From assembly GCF_026914265.1 (NCBI RefSeq), contig NC_069125.1, positions 6,840,117-6,904,116 on the forward strand: a stretch of DNA of 64,000 nt, in the 5' to 3' direction. Every line of letters starts with the position of its first letter. The first letter of the stretch is position 1. A program made the position numbers and the translations under genes. The notes beneath the pieces were generated by a model, which worked only from the letters and a program-made list of their open reading frames with translations, did not search any database and was not told the DNA's origin. Of this stretch, positions 45,995-56,763 are shown one piece after another. This DNA comes from Mya arenaria. Its lineage: Eukaryota; Mollusca; Bivalvia; Myida; Myidae.

Positions 45995-48900
45995 CTGAAA
46001 ATAGAACAATAATATTACCTGCAAAGATAATTTACTTTTAAAGCAGATTAAGGCCAATTATGACAGTAGATGTGTTGTGTTACCACTCAACTAAATAGAC
46101 CTGCACAAGATTCAGTGCAATGGCCGTCGACTGATACAAAGGCAAACTCTTCATCTGGCGCTGTTTGAGGGCTAATCGCATAACTCTGTAATTGCTACTT
46201 TTATAATGTGTTAAGCCACTTTTGCGCTGTGCCATCGTACTGCGTATATTATGTCATCACGACAAGTAATACCTTTTTCTTCAGAATGAAATGTATTTTA
46301 ACCAGTTTATCTGAGGTCCATTTGTAAACCGGAATATTGTCACCGGCCCCATTTTTAAGAAATCTAAATCTTAACAAAACTATAAAACTATTGACCCGCA
46401 CAACCACGCTGATCTACAAGCCTCCAGTACTTGATTTATTATTGTTTACGAAAATCAAAATAATGCAACTCTAGACACTGTATATTTGATTTATTATTGT
46501 TTACGACACTCAAAATAATGCAATTCTAGACACTGTATACTTGATTTATTATTGTTTACGATAATCAAAATAATACAATTCTAGACACTGTATAGTTGGT
46601 ACTTGATTTATTATTGTTTACGACAATCAAATAATGCAACTCTAGACCCTGTATAGTTGGTACTTGATTTATTATTGTTTACGACAATCAAAATAATGCA
46701 ACTGTAGACACTGTATACTTGATTTATTATTGTTTACGACAATCAAAATAATGCAATTCTAGACACTGTATAGTTGGTATTTGATTTATTATTGTTTACG
46801 ACAATCAAAATAATGCAACTCTAGACACTATATATTTGTCAAATTTACAAATCAACAGACATTTCGAAAATGGATGATTTCATAGTATGTTTTTAGTATT
46901 AATATTTTGTAAAAATACAGCATTTGAAATACTCACTGGGTTATTTGTTGACCATTTCCTGCTTGGCATGTTTTGCCCTGCCGCCTTCATTTTAACCAGT
47001 ACCGCAAATATTCCAACTTGTTGTGTTAAGTTTAGTCGGTGTAAGTTATCATATTTACATGTAGAAAGCATAAACAAAGATTACATTCTGTTTCTAAATC
47101 TCATTGTGTTAGCACGTTAGTAAGACGTTCTTTAATGTATGTTTATACGTATCCGTAAATACTACATTTACTATTTAATGTTTCTACTTTTTTGTATAAG
47201 TAGAATGTTCTGGCTTTGAGTAATAACTACTTTACTATATAATTTTAATACTGTTGATGTAAAAACATATGCAAAAGTGTCCGTTTTTTATGTGCAAAGA
47301 CTTTATGATTTGCTTTAAAAGTACAAATATGCTTTATGATTTACTTTTAAAATACAAGAACAATCGCGTTTGTACCAATTACTAAGTCAAGCATGCGCGA
47401 AACTCATATAGAAAGTCTAACTTGAATTCAAAGGATACCTAGCAGCAAAAAGATGATGTCTAAGACGATCAGCAAAACCCGCAAGCGCCGAAGGTTGTCG
47501 GTATTTCCGGATATTTTCAGACCTTTAACTTTAAAGCTGATGACAGTTTGAAGCAAAAAGTAAACAAAGCCGACGACAAACGCCAATGAAGCACCGAGTA
47601 GATGGACGACTCTCACGTTGGTCTCCTGGAAAAACAAGAGTGACAGCTGACATTATGGACATGTTTTAAGCACAGTTGGTCTGCTGGGAAAACAAGAGTG
47701 ACAGTTGACATTATGGGCATGTTTTAAGCACCGTTGGTCTTCTGGGAAAACAAAAGTGACAGTTGACATTATGGGCATGTTTTAAGCACCGTTGGTCTAC
47801 TGGGAAAACAAAAGTGACAGTTGACATTATGGGCATATTTAAAGCACCGTTGGTCTGCTGGGGAAAAAATGACAGTTGACATAATGGACATGTTTTAAGC
47901 ACCGTTGGTCTGCTTGAAAAACAAAAGTGACAGTTGACATTATGGGCATGTTTTAAGCACCGTTGGTCTGCTGGGAAAACAAAAGTGACAGTTGACATAA
48001 TGGGCATGTTTTAAGCACCGTTGGTCTACTGGGAAAACAAAAGTGACAGTTGACATTATGGGCATGTTTTAAGCACCGTTGGTCTGCTGGGAAAACAAAA
48101 GTGACAGTTGACATTATGGGCATGTTTTAAGCACCGTTGGTCTGCTGGGAAAACAAAAGTGACAGTTGACATTATGGACATACTTTAAGCACCGTTGGTC
48201 TGCTTGTAAAACAAGAGTGACAGTTGACATTATGGGCATGTTTTAAGCACCGTTGGTCTGCTTATAAAACAAAAGTGACAGTTGACATTATGGGCATGTT
48301 TTAAGAACCGTTGGTCTACTGGGAAAACAAAAGTGACAGTTGACATTATGGACATGTTTTAAGCACCGTTGGTCTGCTGGGAAAACAAAAGTGACAGTTG
48401 ACATTATGGGCATGTTTTAAGCACCGTTGGTCTGCTGGGAAAACAAGAGTGACAGTTGACATTATGGGCATACTTTAAGCACCGTTGGTCTGCTGGGAAA
48501 ACAAAAGTGACAGTTGACATTATGGGCATACTTTAAGCACCGTTGGTCTACTGGGAAAACAAAAGTGACAGTTGACATTATGGGTATGTTTTAAGCACCG
48601 TTGGTCTGCTGGGAAAACAAGAGTGACAGTTGACATTATGGGCATACTTTAAGCACCGTTGGTCTGCTGGGAAAACAAAAGTGACAGTTGACATTATGGG
48701 CATGTTTTAAGCACGCGAATTGTCGAGGTTAAAGCTGCACAGATTTACCGTTTTGACATTTTGTTATATTTTTTGTCTTGGAATGAGCCAATTTCTGCAT
48801 AAATATATAACAACCAGTGGAAAAAGATGGCTGACACAAGATCAGATGGCTGTTTTTTTTTACATTTGAAAATGAATGCTTTATGGCTAAAAGTTTTAAG

Positions 48901-51900
48901 AAAATTGCATAAAACATCAATTTATGAACATACATTTTAAAACCTGCAATCTGATTTTTGTCAGCAGTTTTATATCACTGGATTCCATGCATTTTCGCAA
49001 ATATTAGATCATTCAAAGGAACAAAGTTGTCAAAACGTTCAATCTGTGAGACTGCAGCTTTAAAATAACGGACACATTAAATTAACATTTGCCAAAGAAG
49101 AAGTCGACATTAAATGTACCACTGCTACATGAGGTACAATTAAAAAATGTGTAATGTTTCTTTCTACTTAAATTTACGAAAAAGTTTATGAAAACTGTCG
49201 AGCCGGCGATCTGTGTTCGACGGTTGATTTACCTGAAAATTTCCAACTACACTAACGCCAATGACCGTAAGAATGCCAATGACGTAGGCGGTGGTGTTGA
49301 GGCGTTTCATGCCCTTGGGACATTGTGGTTCCTCGTAGAAGTGCTGGATTTGACGGTACCGGATGTAGATTATAACGCCATCTGCACAAGACATGGGAAG
49401 CAATTTATGTTAATAATTAAGAGACCTGTTACACAACAAAATGGGGTTGCATTAACAGATGTCGTACACAATATTATAGTATAAATAAGTCTCCCCATTG
49501 CGATTTATAAACCTAGTAACAGTTTCCCCATGGTCATTTATAAACCTAGTAACAATTTTCCCATGGCCATCTATAAATCAATCAACAATTTCCCCATGGC
49601 CATTTATAAACCTGGTTACAGTTTCCCCATGGCCATTTATGAACCTGGTTATAGTTTCCCAATTGCCACTTATATACCTAGTAACAGTTTTCCAATGGTC
49701 ATTTATAAACCTAGTTACAGTTTCCCCATGGTAATTTATAAACCCAGTAACAGTTTCCCAATGGTCATTTATAAACCTAAAACTTAACGGTTTCCCAATA
49801 GCCATTTATAAACCTAGTAACATTTTCCAAATGGCCGTTTATAAACCTAGTAACAGTTTTGAAATGGTCATTTATAAACCTGCTTACAATTTTCCAATTT
49901 CCATTTATTTTATAAACCTAGTTAAATGGCCATTCATAAACCTAGTATCAACTTCCCCATGGACATTCATAAACCTATTTACAGTTTCCCAATGGCCATT
50001 TATACACCTAGTAACTGTTTCCCAGCGGCCGTTTATAAACCTAGTAACAGTTTCCCCATGGTCATTTATAAACCTGGTTACAGTTTCCAAATGGCCATTA
50101 TTACACCTAGTAACAGTTTTCCAACGGCAATTTATAAACCAATCAACAATTTCCCCATGGCCATTTATAAACCGGTAGCAGTTTCCCCATGACCATTTAT
50201 AAATCCGGTTACAGTTTTCCAATGGCCATTTATAAACCTAGTAATATTTTCCCCATGAACATTTATAAACCTAGCAACAGTTTCGAAATGGTTATTTATA
50301 AACCTAGTTACAGTTTCTCTATGGTCATTTATAAACCTAGTTACAGAAACCATGGCCATTTATAAACAATCTAACAGTTTCCTAATAGCCATTTATAAAC
50401 CTGGTAACAATTTCCCCATGACCATTTATTTTATAAAACTAAGTAAATTTTCTCAATGGCCATTAATAAAGCTAGAAACCATTTCCCCATTGCCATTTAT
50501 AAACCTAGTTGCAGTTTCCCAATGGCCTTGTATACGCCTAGTAACAGTTTCCCAACGGCCATATATAAACCTAGTAACAGTTTCCTCATGACCATTTATA
50601 AACCTAGTTACAGTGTCCCTATGGCCATTTAAAAACATAACAACAGTTTCCCAACGGCCATTTATAAACTTAGTTACAGTTTCCAAATGGCCATTGATAA
50701 ACCAACTTACAGTTTCCCTATGTTCATTTATGAACCCAGTAACAGTTTCCCTATGGTCATTTATAAATCTAGTTACAGTTTCCCAAAGGCCATTTATAAA
50801 CCTAGTTACAGTTTCCCAATGGCCATTTAAAAACATAATAAGTTAATAACAGTTTCCCAACGGCCATTTATAAACCTAGTTACAGTTTCCAAATGGCCAT
50901 TGATAAACCAACTAACAGTTTCCCGATGGCCATTTATAAACCCATTAACAGTTTCCCTATGGTCATTTATAAACCTAGTTACAGTTTCCCTACGGTCATT
51001 TATAAACCTAGTTACAGTTTCCAAATGGCCATTGATAAACCAAGTTACGGTTCCCCCATGGTCATTTATAAACCTAGTTACAGTTTCCCTATGGTCATAT
51101 ATAAACCTAGATACAGTTTTGCAATGGTCAGTTACAAACCTTATTACAGTTTCCCCATGGCCATTTAAACATAGTTACAGTTTTCTCATGGCCATTTATA
51201 AACCTAGTTACAGTTTCCCCATGGCCATTTATAAACCAACTATCAGTTCCATAAGGGTCATTTATAAACCTGGTTACAATTTCCCAATTTCCATTTATTT
51301 TATAAACCTAATTAAATGGCCATTCATAAACCTAGTATCAACTTCCCCATGGACATTGATAAACCTATTTACAGTTTCCCAATGGCCATTTGTACACCAA
51401 GTAACTGTTTCCCAGCGGCCATTTATAAACCTAGTAATGGTTTCCCCATGGCCATTTATAAACATAGTTACAATGTCCCTATGACCATTTATAAACCTAG
51501 TCACAGTTTCCCCATGGTCATTTATAAACATAATAACAGTATTCCCATCGCCATTTATAAACCAACCGACAGTTTCCCATTGTCCATTTATAAACCTGGC
51601 TACAATTTCCCTATGACCATTTATTTTATAAACCTAGTTAAATTTCCCCAATGGCCATTTATAAACCTAGTAACAATTTCGCCATGGCCATTTTTTAACC
51701 TAGTTACAGTTTTCCAATGACCATTTTTACACCTAGTAAACGTTTCCCAACGGCCATTTATAAACCTAGTAACAGTTTCCCCATGGTCATTTATAAACTT
51801 AGTTACAGTGTCCCTATGGTCATTTACAAACATAGTTAAAGTTGACCAATGGCCATTTATGAACCTCATAACAGTTCCCAGAGGGCATTTATAAACCTAG

Positions 51901-54283
51901 TTACAATTTCTCCATAGCAATATATCTCGCAAAATATACCATTTTTACATATAACGTTCTTATGTACCGAATGATATGAACGAATGAACTGGTATTCATA
52001 ATCGAACCTTTCAAGCCATCGGGTTTCCAGTAAGAGACCACTTACCAAGAACGGCCCCAATATTCATGAGCTGCCCAAAGACGCAACTTTCCGGTGGTGT
52101 GGTTCCTGTGTCGCTAATGTACGGAAAGCCGGCCGCAACGTTTCCATTGGCCACTGCTATTGAATATCTATAAACAGAGTTGGTATGTTTTTAACATAAA
52201 TAGTTCAAAGCGGGGAAATTGGGCGCTTTAATTTCTCATTCTGCAGCAAGTTAGGATTTACCTGGGGTCATATATATCACGATATGGTCTTCGTGTCGCT
52301 AATATAAGGGCGTCATAGCTATGCTCATTTAAAGCTTTACATGTAGTTAATAGTTATATTTTAAAGCGCTGTAAAACTTTAAATCCAGAACGATGCTAGA
52401 ACAGACCTTCCAACTGGAATGTATATGCCTCAAAATTGTGTTGTTATGTTTCGTTTTTGTCATTCAAGAAAAACGCGGCTCTTAAACAGACATGTGAGTG
52501 AGCTGTTTGGGACGATCTGTTTATGGTTTTATTCGAATAAGCAGCATGACTTTGAGGCATTAAGCATTCCCTAACCACCATAAAGCAAGTGTTATATGTA
52601 TATGTAAAACATAATAGTAAAATAAACATCATATATTACGTATAATATTTCACTTAATTGACTGACAGCATACCGTTTTATTATAAGTCATGTGTAGAGA
52701 AAAGAATTCCGCTTATTACAAATGTCTTAGAATTACTATGATTTTATTCGAATTATCGTTTGTATTATATGGCGTGGTATAAAAACGTCCTGAAAGAAAT
52801 TAAAAGGCAACATGTGCCACTTTTTGTCCTGCCACTAACTGCCTTATCCGATCATGTCCTTTCATGTACATTACCTGTCCTGTCCTAACAGTCGTACATG
52901 AATTGTTCTTCCTATTCATATAATGTCATTTCCTATCCAAGCATGTCCTTTCCCTATCCTATTATGTCATTTCTTGTCCTACCATGTCCTGTCCCTGTCT
53001 TAGTATGTCATTTCCTATCCTAGCATGTTTTTTTTCTGTATCCTTCTTTGTCATTTTATTCTCTACAATGTATTTTCTTTGTCCTAACATGTCGTTCTAG
53101 CATATTCTTTCCCTGTCCAATTATGTCATTTCCTGTACTAGCGTGTCCATTTCCTGTCATAATATTACATTTCCCTGTCCTAATATGTCGTCCTAGCATG
53201 TCATTTCCCTGTCCTAATATGTCGTCCTAGCATGTCATTTCCCTGCCTTAATATGTTATGTCGTCCTAGCATGTCCTTTCCCTGTCCTAATATGTCGTCC
53301 TAGCATGTCCTTTCCCTGTCCTAATATGTCGTCCTAGCATGTCATTTCCCTGTCCTAATATGTCGTCCTAGCATGTCATTTCCCAGTCCTAATATGTCGT
53401 CCTAGCATGTCCTTTCCCTGTCCTATTATATCATATTTTGTCGTAGCATATCCTTTCCCTATCATATTATCAACATCTATTGTTCTAGCATGCCCCTTCC
53501 CTGTCCTATAATGTCATATTTTGTCGTAGCATGGTCTTTCTCTGTCATACTATGTCATATATTGTCCAAGCCTGTCATTTACCTTTCCTGTTATGTCATT
53601 TATTGTACTAGCATGTCCTTTCCCTTTTCTGTTATGTCATTTCCTGTACTAGCATGTCCTTTCCCTGTCATACTATGTCATATATTGTCCTAGCATGTCA
53701 TTTACCTTTCCTGTTATGTCATTTATTGTACTAGCATGTCCTTTCCCTTTCCTGTTATGTCATTTCCTGTACTAACATGTCCTTTCCATGTCAAATAGTG
53801 TCTTTTCCCGCCATAGCATGTTCTTTCCTTGTCTTAGTATGCCTTTTCTTGTCCTTGTAAGTTCTATTGAATCTTTTCCCGCCCTACCTTATCCTTCCAG
53901 TCCAGTCTTGCAATTTCCTTTCTGGTACTTGCATAACCTTTTCTGCCCGTTCGTTTCCGTTCCTGCCTTATCATGTCCTTTCCTGTTTTATCATGCCCTT
54001 TTTGTTCTTCTAATACCCAAGCATGTTTTGTCATGTCCTATCGTACCATTTACTGGCCTTTCATGTCATTTGCTGTCATAGCATGTTATTTTTTCATTTT
54101 TAATACGTCCTTTCTAGTCCTGTCATTTTATTCGAGCCCTTCCATCAGTACCTTCTTTCTATTCATTCTCTTCTGTCTATTTATTGTATATTTGCACTTC
54201 CGGTCAACTCACGTGATGATGAAGGAGACTGGAAGGTAGATGGCTATGGTCACGGGAAGCCATTTGTGCAACCTCTCAGGCAT
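45815..54283 (-). CDS. DRAM2: DRAM-family (DNA damage-regulated autophagy modulator) protein, complete, 6 exons
   Basis: DRAM proteins are multi-pass membrane proteins of lysosomes (FRAG1/DRAM/Sfk1 family) that promote autophagy. Exons 54213-54283, 52046-52167, 49233-49381, 47439-47625, 46937-47016 and 45815-45994 join in phases 2, 1, 0, 1, 0 with GT-AG at each junction and give 262 aa (human DRAM2 has 266). Family landmarks in order: an N-terminal helix (residues about 8-24, LPVTIAIYLPVSFI), the conserved loop PYISDTGTTPPE (39-50) with Cys52, YIRYRQ after the second helix, the third helix ending VVGNFQ (114), ETNVRVVHLLGASLAF (115 on), FLLQT, the RLR block, and GYSEHLVTTISEW (204-216) before the last helix, with a polar tail. 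Paralogue choice (DRAM1 versus DRAM2) rests on length and the W..NNPGY segment and is less certain. Four of its five introns contain minisatellite arrays. Confidence 0.95.
46430..46835. repeat. 54/62-bp minisatellite in DRAM intron 5
   Basis: About seven copies of GATTTATTATTGTTTACGAC AATCAAAATAATGCAATTCT AGACACTGTATA, some extended by GTTGGTACTT. Two unit lengths are interspersed. Confidence 0.95.
46937..47016 (-). CDS. DRAM2: DRAM exon 5
   Basis: 80 bases after the acceptor ACACAACAAG (weak polypyrimidine tract). Encodes GIFAVLVKMKAAGQ and KWSTNNP, donor GTGAGT, phase 0. It bridges exons 4 and 6 exactly as the family alignment requires. Confidence 0.88.
47439..47625 (-). CDS. DRAM2: DRAM exon 4
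   Basis: After the acceptor GTTTTTCCAG. Encodes ETNVRVVHLLGASLAF through LDIIFLLL, donor GTATCC, phase 1. Its first dozen bases and its acceptor are the founding unit of the 58-bp array upstream in the intron. Confidence 0.95.
47611..48716. repeat. 58-bp minisatellite carrying the DRAM exon 4 acceptor, DRAM intron 3
   Basis: About 19 units of GTTGGTCTGCTGGGAAAACA AAAGTGACAGTTGACATTAT GGGCATGTTTTAAGCACC. On the minus (coding) strand each unit reads CACTTTTGTTTTCCCAG then CAGACCAACGG, which closely copies the true junction CACTCTTGTTTTTCCAG then GAGACCAACGT of exon 4. The unit nearest the exon overlaps the exon's first bases, so the array grew from the splice-site region itself. Confidence 0.96.
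48731..49063. mobile_element. TTAA fold-back MITE, copy E (DRAM intron 3)
   Basis: 333 bp from (TT)AAAGCTGCACAGATTTACCG (a 7-base deletion in the terminal repeat) to AATCTGTGAGACTGCAGCTT TAA. It sits about 15 bases beyond the 58-bp array and 170 bases from exon 3. Confidence 0.88.
49233..49381 (-). CDS. DRAM2: DRAM exon 3
   Basis: After the acceptor TCTTGTGCAG. Encodes GVIIYIRYRQIQHFYEEP through VVGNFQ, donor GTAAAT, phase 0. Confidence 0.95.
49495..51910. repeat. 33-bp minisatellite, 2.4 kb, in DRAM intron 2
   Basis: Unit ACAGTTTCCCCATGGCCATT TATAAACCTAGTT, roughly 70 copies. Variants alternate (CCATGG, CAATGG, CAACGG, CTATGG centres). Segments such as TTTCCATTTATTTTATAAAC recur at 49900, 50425, 51290 and 51620, which shows higher-order duplications of several hundred bases. 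Because 33 is a multiple of 3, open frames of up to 194 codons occur on both strands; they are not genes. Confidence 0.97.
52046..52167 (-). CDS. DRAM2: DRAM exon 2
   Basis: After the acceptor CTGTTTATAG. Encodes YSIAVANGNVAAGF and the family signature PYISDTGTTPPESC, donor GTAAGT, phase 1. Too short and out of ATG context to appear as an ORF. Confidence 0.95.
52830..54110. repeat. TGTCCT-rich degenerate minisatellite in DRAM intron 1
   Basis: Best-kept unit (53160-53420): ATGTCATTTCCCTGTCCTAA TATGTCGTCCTAGC, 34 bases. The sides hold looser copies (CATGTCCTTTCCCTGTC). The strand is strongly C+T rich, i.e. purine-rich in the transcript. Confidence 0.92.
54213..54283 (-). CDS. DRAM2: DRAM exon 1 (coding part)
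   Basis: MPERLHKWLPVTIAIYLPVS then FII, donor GTGAGT, phase 2. Confidence 0.88.
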
Positions 54284-54649
54284 TCCGGGACTCTAGACCA
54301 CTTCCGGATATGACGCACCAACTGTTATGATGTGATAATTATTTATAGTGAAACATTAGAATATATTTTCTTTTGCATTAGGCTTCGACCTTATTTCCAC
54401 GTTTATACCTCGATCTGAAAACATTTCTAGCTATCATGAAGAAAGACATCACACCTGATATTGGAGAAATTTGTTCACTTATTTCCTGGTTAAATGTTAA
54501 CTCAACTGTTTACGACAAATAAGGTTAAAAACGTGATATTGACAACATTTTAGTCAAGTCCGTAACAAAGCTTGTTCAAACTAGTTTTGTCGAAAAAATA
54601 AAGGCGGCGATTCCAATTAATAGGTAAACAAGTCGATATAAATATTTTA

Positions 54650-54961
54650 TGCACCAGTCGATTGTAACCACGTCTCCACGGTCCGTGGAATAGCGGGGAC
54701 TTTGAATTTCGGTCCAGCCAATCCCAGGTAAAATCCCCGCCCTGTGGTAACAAACTGCAGATAAATCCCCACCAAATGCCTCTGTACTCCGGGATAACTA
54801 GGTAAGATACATTCCCCGCTATTTTCGGCGTGAAAGCAAAACCACCGCATTTACTCGGCACTGTGGGGCCACCTGGAAGTTAAAAACACGGCCCTTATCC
54901 CCCACTATCCCCGGTATACCCTGGACCTGGGGGGGGGGGGTGGCTACAATTGACTGGTGTA
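54650..54961. mobile_element. TTA-flanked GC-rich MITE, copy 2
   Basis: 312 bp, TGCACCAGTCGATTGTAACC to the inverted partner. TTA lies outside both ends (54647-54649, 54962-54964). It shares GGAATAGCGGGGACTTTGA and the rest of its interior with 26328-26622. It lies upstream of DRAM exon 1. Confidence 0.87.
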
Positions 54962-55069
54962 TTACAATATGTCGTGATATAACTAAAGGGGGTCACTTCC
55001 CCCCGCTCCCACTGTTTTTGTACGCCGGATTCAGGGCCGTTTTGGGCCATATTCCCGATACCGAGGTTT

Positions 55070-55527
55070 AAACAGGCTCTCCAGCAATACATCTGAAAGT
55101 ACTAGGAGAAAACTAGGAAATTTTCAAGCAGAAAACTAGGGAAAATCTAGAAATACTGAGACAAAAACTAGCAGATATTATCAGATAAAGTATTACCTTA
55201 TTACTGCTTTACTGTCCAATTACCTTACATATAAGTGTTCAGCTGACTGTAAATTTGCTTGTTTGGCTTCACTTCACAGCATAGTCCAACTTAAATCAGA
55301 ATGGATGAAGGCCAAACTATGTATCGGTGACACGAAACCACTATTGCCAGAAGCATGGGCAATTCAGCTGAACATCTCTACATTGTTTTCTGCAAGAAAA
55401 TCTTCAAAACGCGATGAAAACAGAAAATTGAAACTTTCAGACATAATGCTGCTAATGAAAATCTAGGAATACTAGGAGCAGTTCCAAAACCTAGGAAAAA
55501 CTAGAAACGGCTGGAGAGCTTGTTTAT
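55070..55527. mobile_element. TIR element, about 458 bp (AAACAGGCTCTCCAGC)
   Basis: The left end TAAACAGGCTCTCCAGC matches the inverted right end GCTGGAGAGCTTGTTTA. Blocks of ACTAGGA/CTAGGAA are repeated near both ends. The 67-codon open frame inside (55263-55466) has no recognisable domain. Confidence 0.7.
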
Positions 55528-55836
55528 AGGTACGCCGTATTCTATAGATATAACAAACTGACTTAGGATTGAAAAACAACAACAACAAGGGAGGGACAGT
55601 CCTTGAATCATCCATAGCACATTTTCACATGTTCACAAATCCTTCGACCCACACCTCCAAATCTAGGAACCGCCGCTTGTCAAGTATATTGAACATTAAA
55701 ATGAAATCTGATGAATTCAACTCAAAATAATGTTTAATTTTAAACTATGTACATTGTAAACACATCTCTTCAAAAAAAAAAAAATGAATACCGTAGGAAT
55801 TCTACCTTAACCGCGCTTCTACTTCCTGGTACTTTT
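55528..55836. other. Non-coding, nothing recognised
   Basis: No supported feature. Confidence 0.4.
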
Positions 55837-56190
55837 ATAATCGTAACAACTCGGCCATCTCCGGCAAGCTTTGGGATTTACCTCATAAATAGGCTTCAGG
55901 GCGATTAACTCAGTTATCATTACGCTAAGTAGACCCACTCCATAACGTAAACAATGAACTTAAGTGTTGTTTTTGATCCGTGTATCAATTACGCTTTGGA
56001 GAAACTTGAAATAAATTTTAAATTAAAAGAAAAACAGCTTGATATTCTCTATCCTAAAATATCAAATATGTCCCTTGAAGATTGAAAACACATAAAAGTT
56101 TTCAGCCCCACCATGAGGGACTATTTTTAAAGACCTATATTATTTCCGATGTCATATATGTTGGATAACGGCCGAGGTGTTCTAATTGGT
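55837..56190. repeat. Dispersed repeat with AACAACTCGGCCAT motif
   Basis: 55837-55900 (ATAATCGTAACAACTCGGCC ATCTCCGGCAAGCTTTGGGA) matches 32530-32590. The right side (ATAACGGCCGAGGTGTTCTA, about 56167) carries the motif inverted, so it may be a TIR element related to 35416-35746. Confidence 0.5.
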
Positions 56191-56260
56191 CCTTTTACTG
56201 TAGGCTAAAATTGTATGTAGCGCAATTCGGAGAAACGACACACCCGGGCTATATATCCTG

Positions 56261-56455
56261 TATACGCTTCCATGTCTATGATCACATCATTAGTATTTAC
56301 CATATACGCTTCCATCCTCTGTGATCACATCATTAGTATTTACCATATACGCTTCCATCCTCTGTGATCACATCATTAGTATTTACCATATACGCTTCCA
56401 TACTACATGAACGCATCACCAGTATATGAAATATACGCTTCCTTGTGATACCTTG
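56261..56455. repeat. 43-bp minisatellite, about 4.5 copies
   Basis: Unit CATATACGCTTCCATCCTCT GTGATCACATCATTAGTATT TAC. The outer copies are diverged. Confidence 0.9.
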
Positions 56456-56586
56456 GGATATATCTGTCAACGTACCCTGGTTTGATCACTCACTATCATA
56501 TAAACCTCACATAATAACAATATAATGCACATTTTACTAATGTTATTTCTTTTATACAGCAGCCCATAACATTGCAATAAAGAAAT

Positions 56587-56763
56587 GCAGTCGACACCCG
56601 TTCGCTTGAACTCCCAGGGACCGGCGAAAATACCTCGAGCCTCGGAAAAATCGAGTCAAGCGGAACCATTTACCTTCAGGATAAAGAAATCGGCCCTTTA
56701 CATTCAGTTCGAGCCAACGAGGAATTCGAGCCAAGCGATTTCGAGCAAATGGGGTTCGACTCT
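56587..56763. mobile_element. Small element with inverted TTCGA-rich ends (about 177 bp)
   Basis: The left side CAGTCGACACCCGTTCGCTT and the right side, inverted, GAGTCGAACCCCATTTGCTC are partly matched, with repeated GAGCC/TCGAG motifs inside. Ends are approximate. Confidence 0.5.

Noticed and set aside
49498-51869. Many overlapping ORFs of 60-194 codons on both strands
   Set aside because: All are read-through of the 33-bp repeat within DRAM intron 2.
55263-55466. 67-codon ORF
   Set aside because: Inside a TIR element with no recognisable domain; too weak to call.
55020-55542. GTACGCCGGATTC / GTACGCCGTATTC as a target duplication of the 55-kb TIR element
   Set aside because: The left copy is about 40 bases away from the TIR, so it cannot be a simple target duplication.
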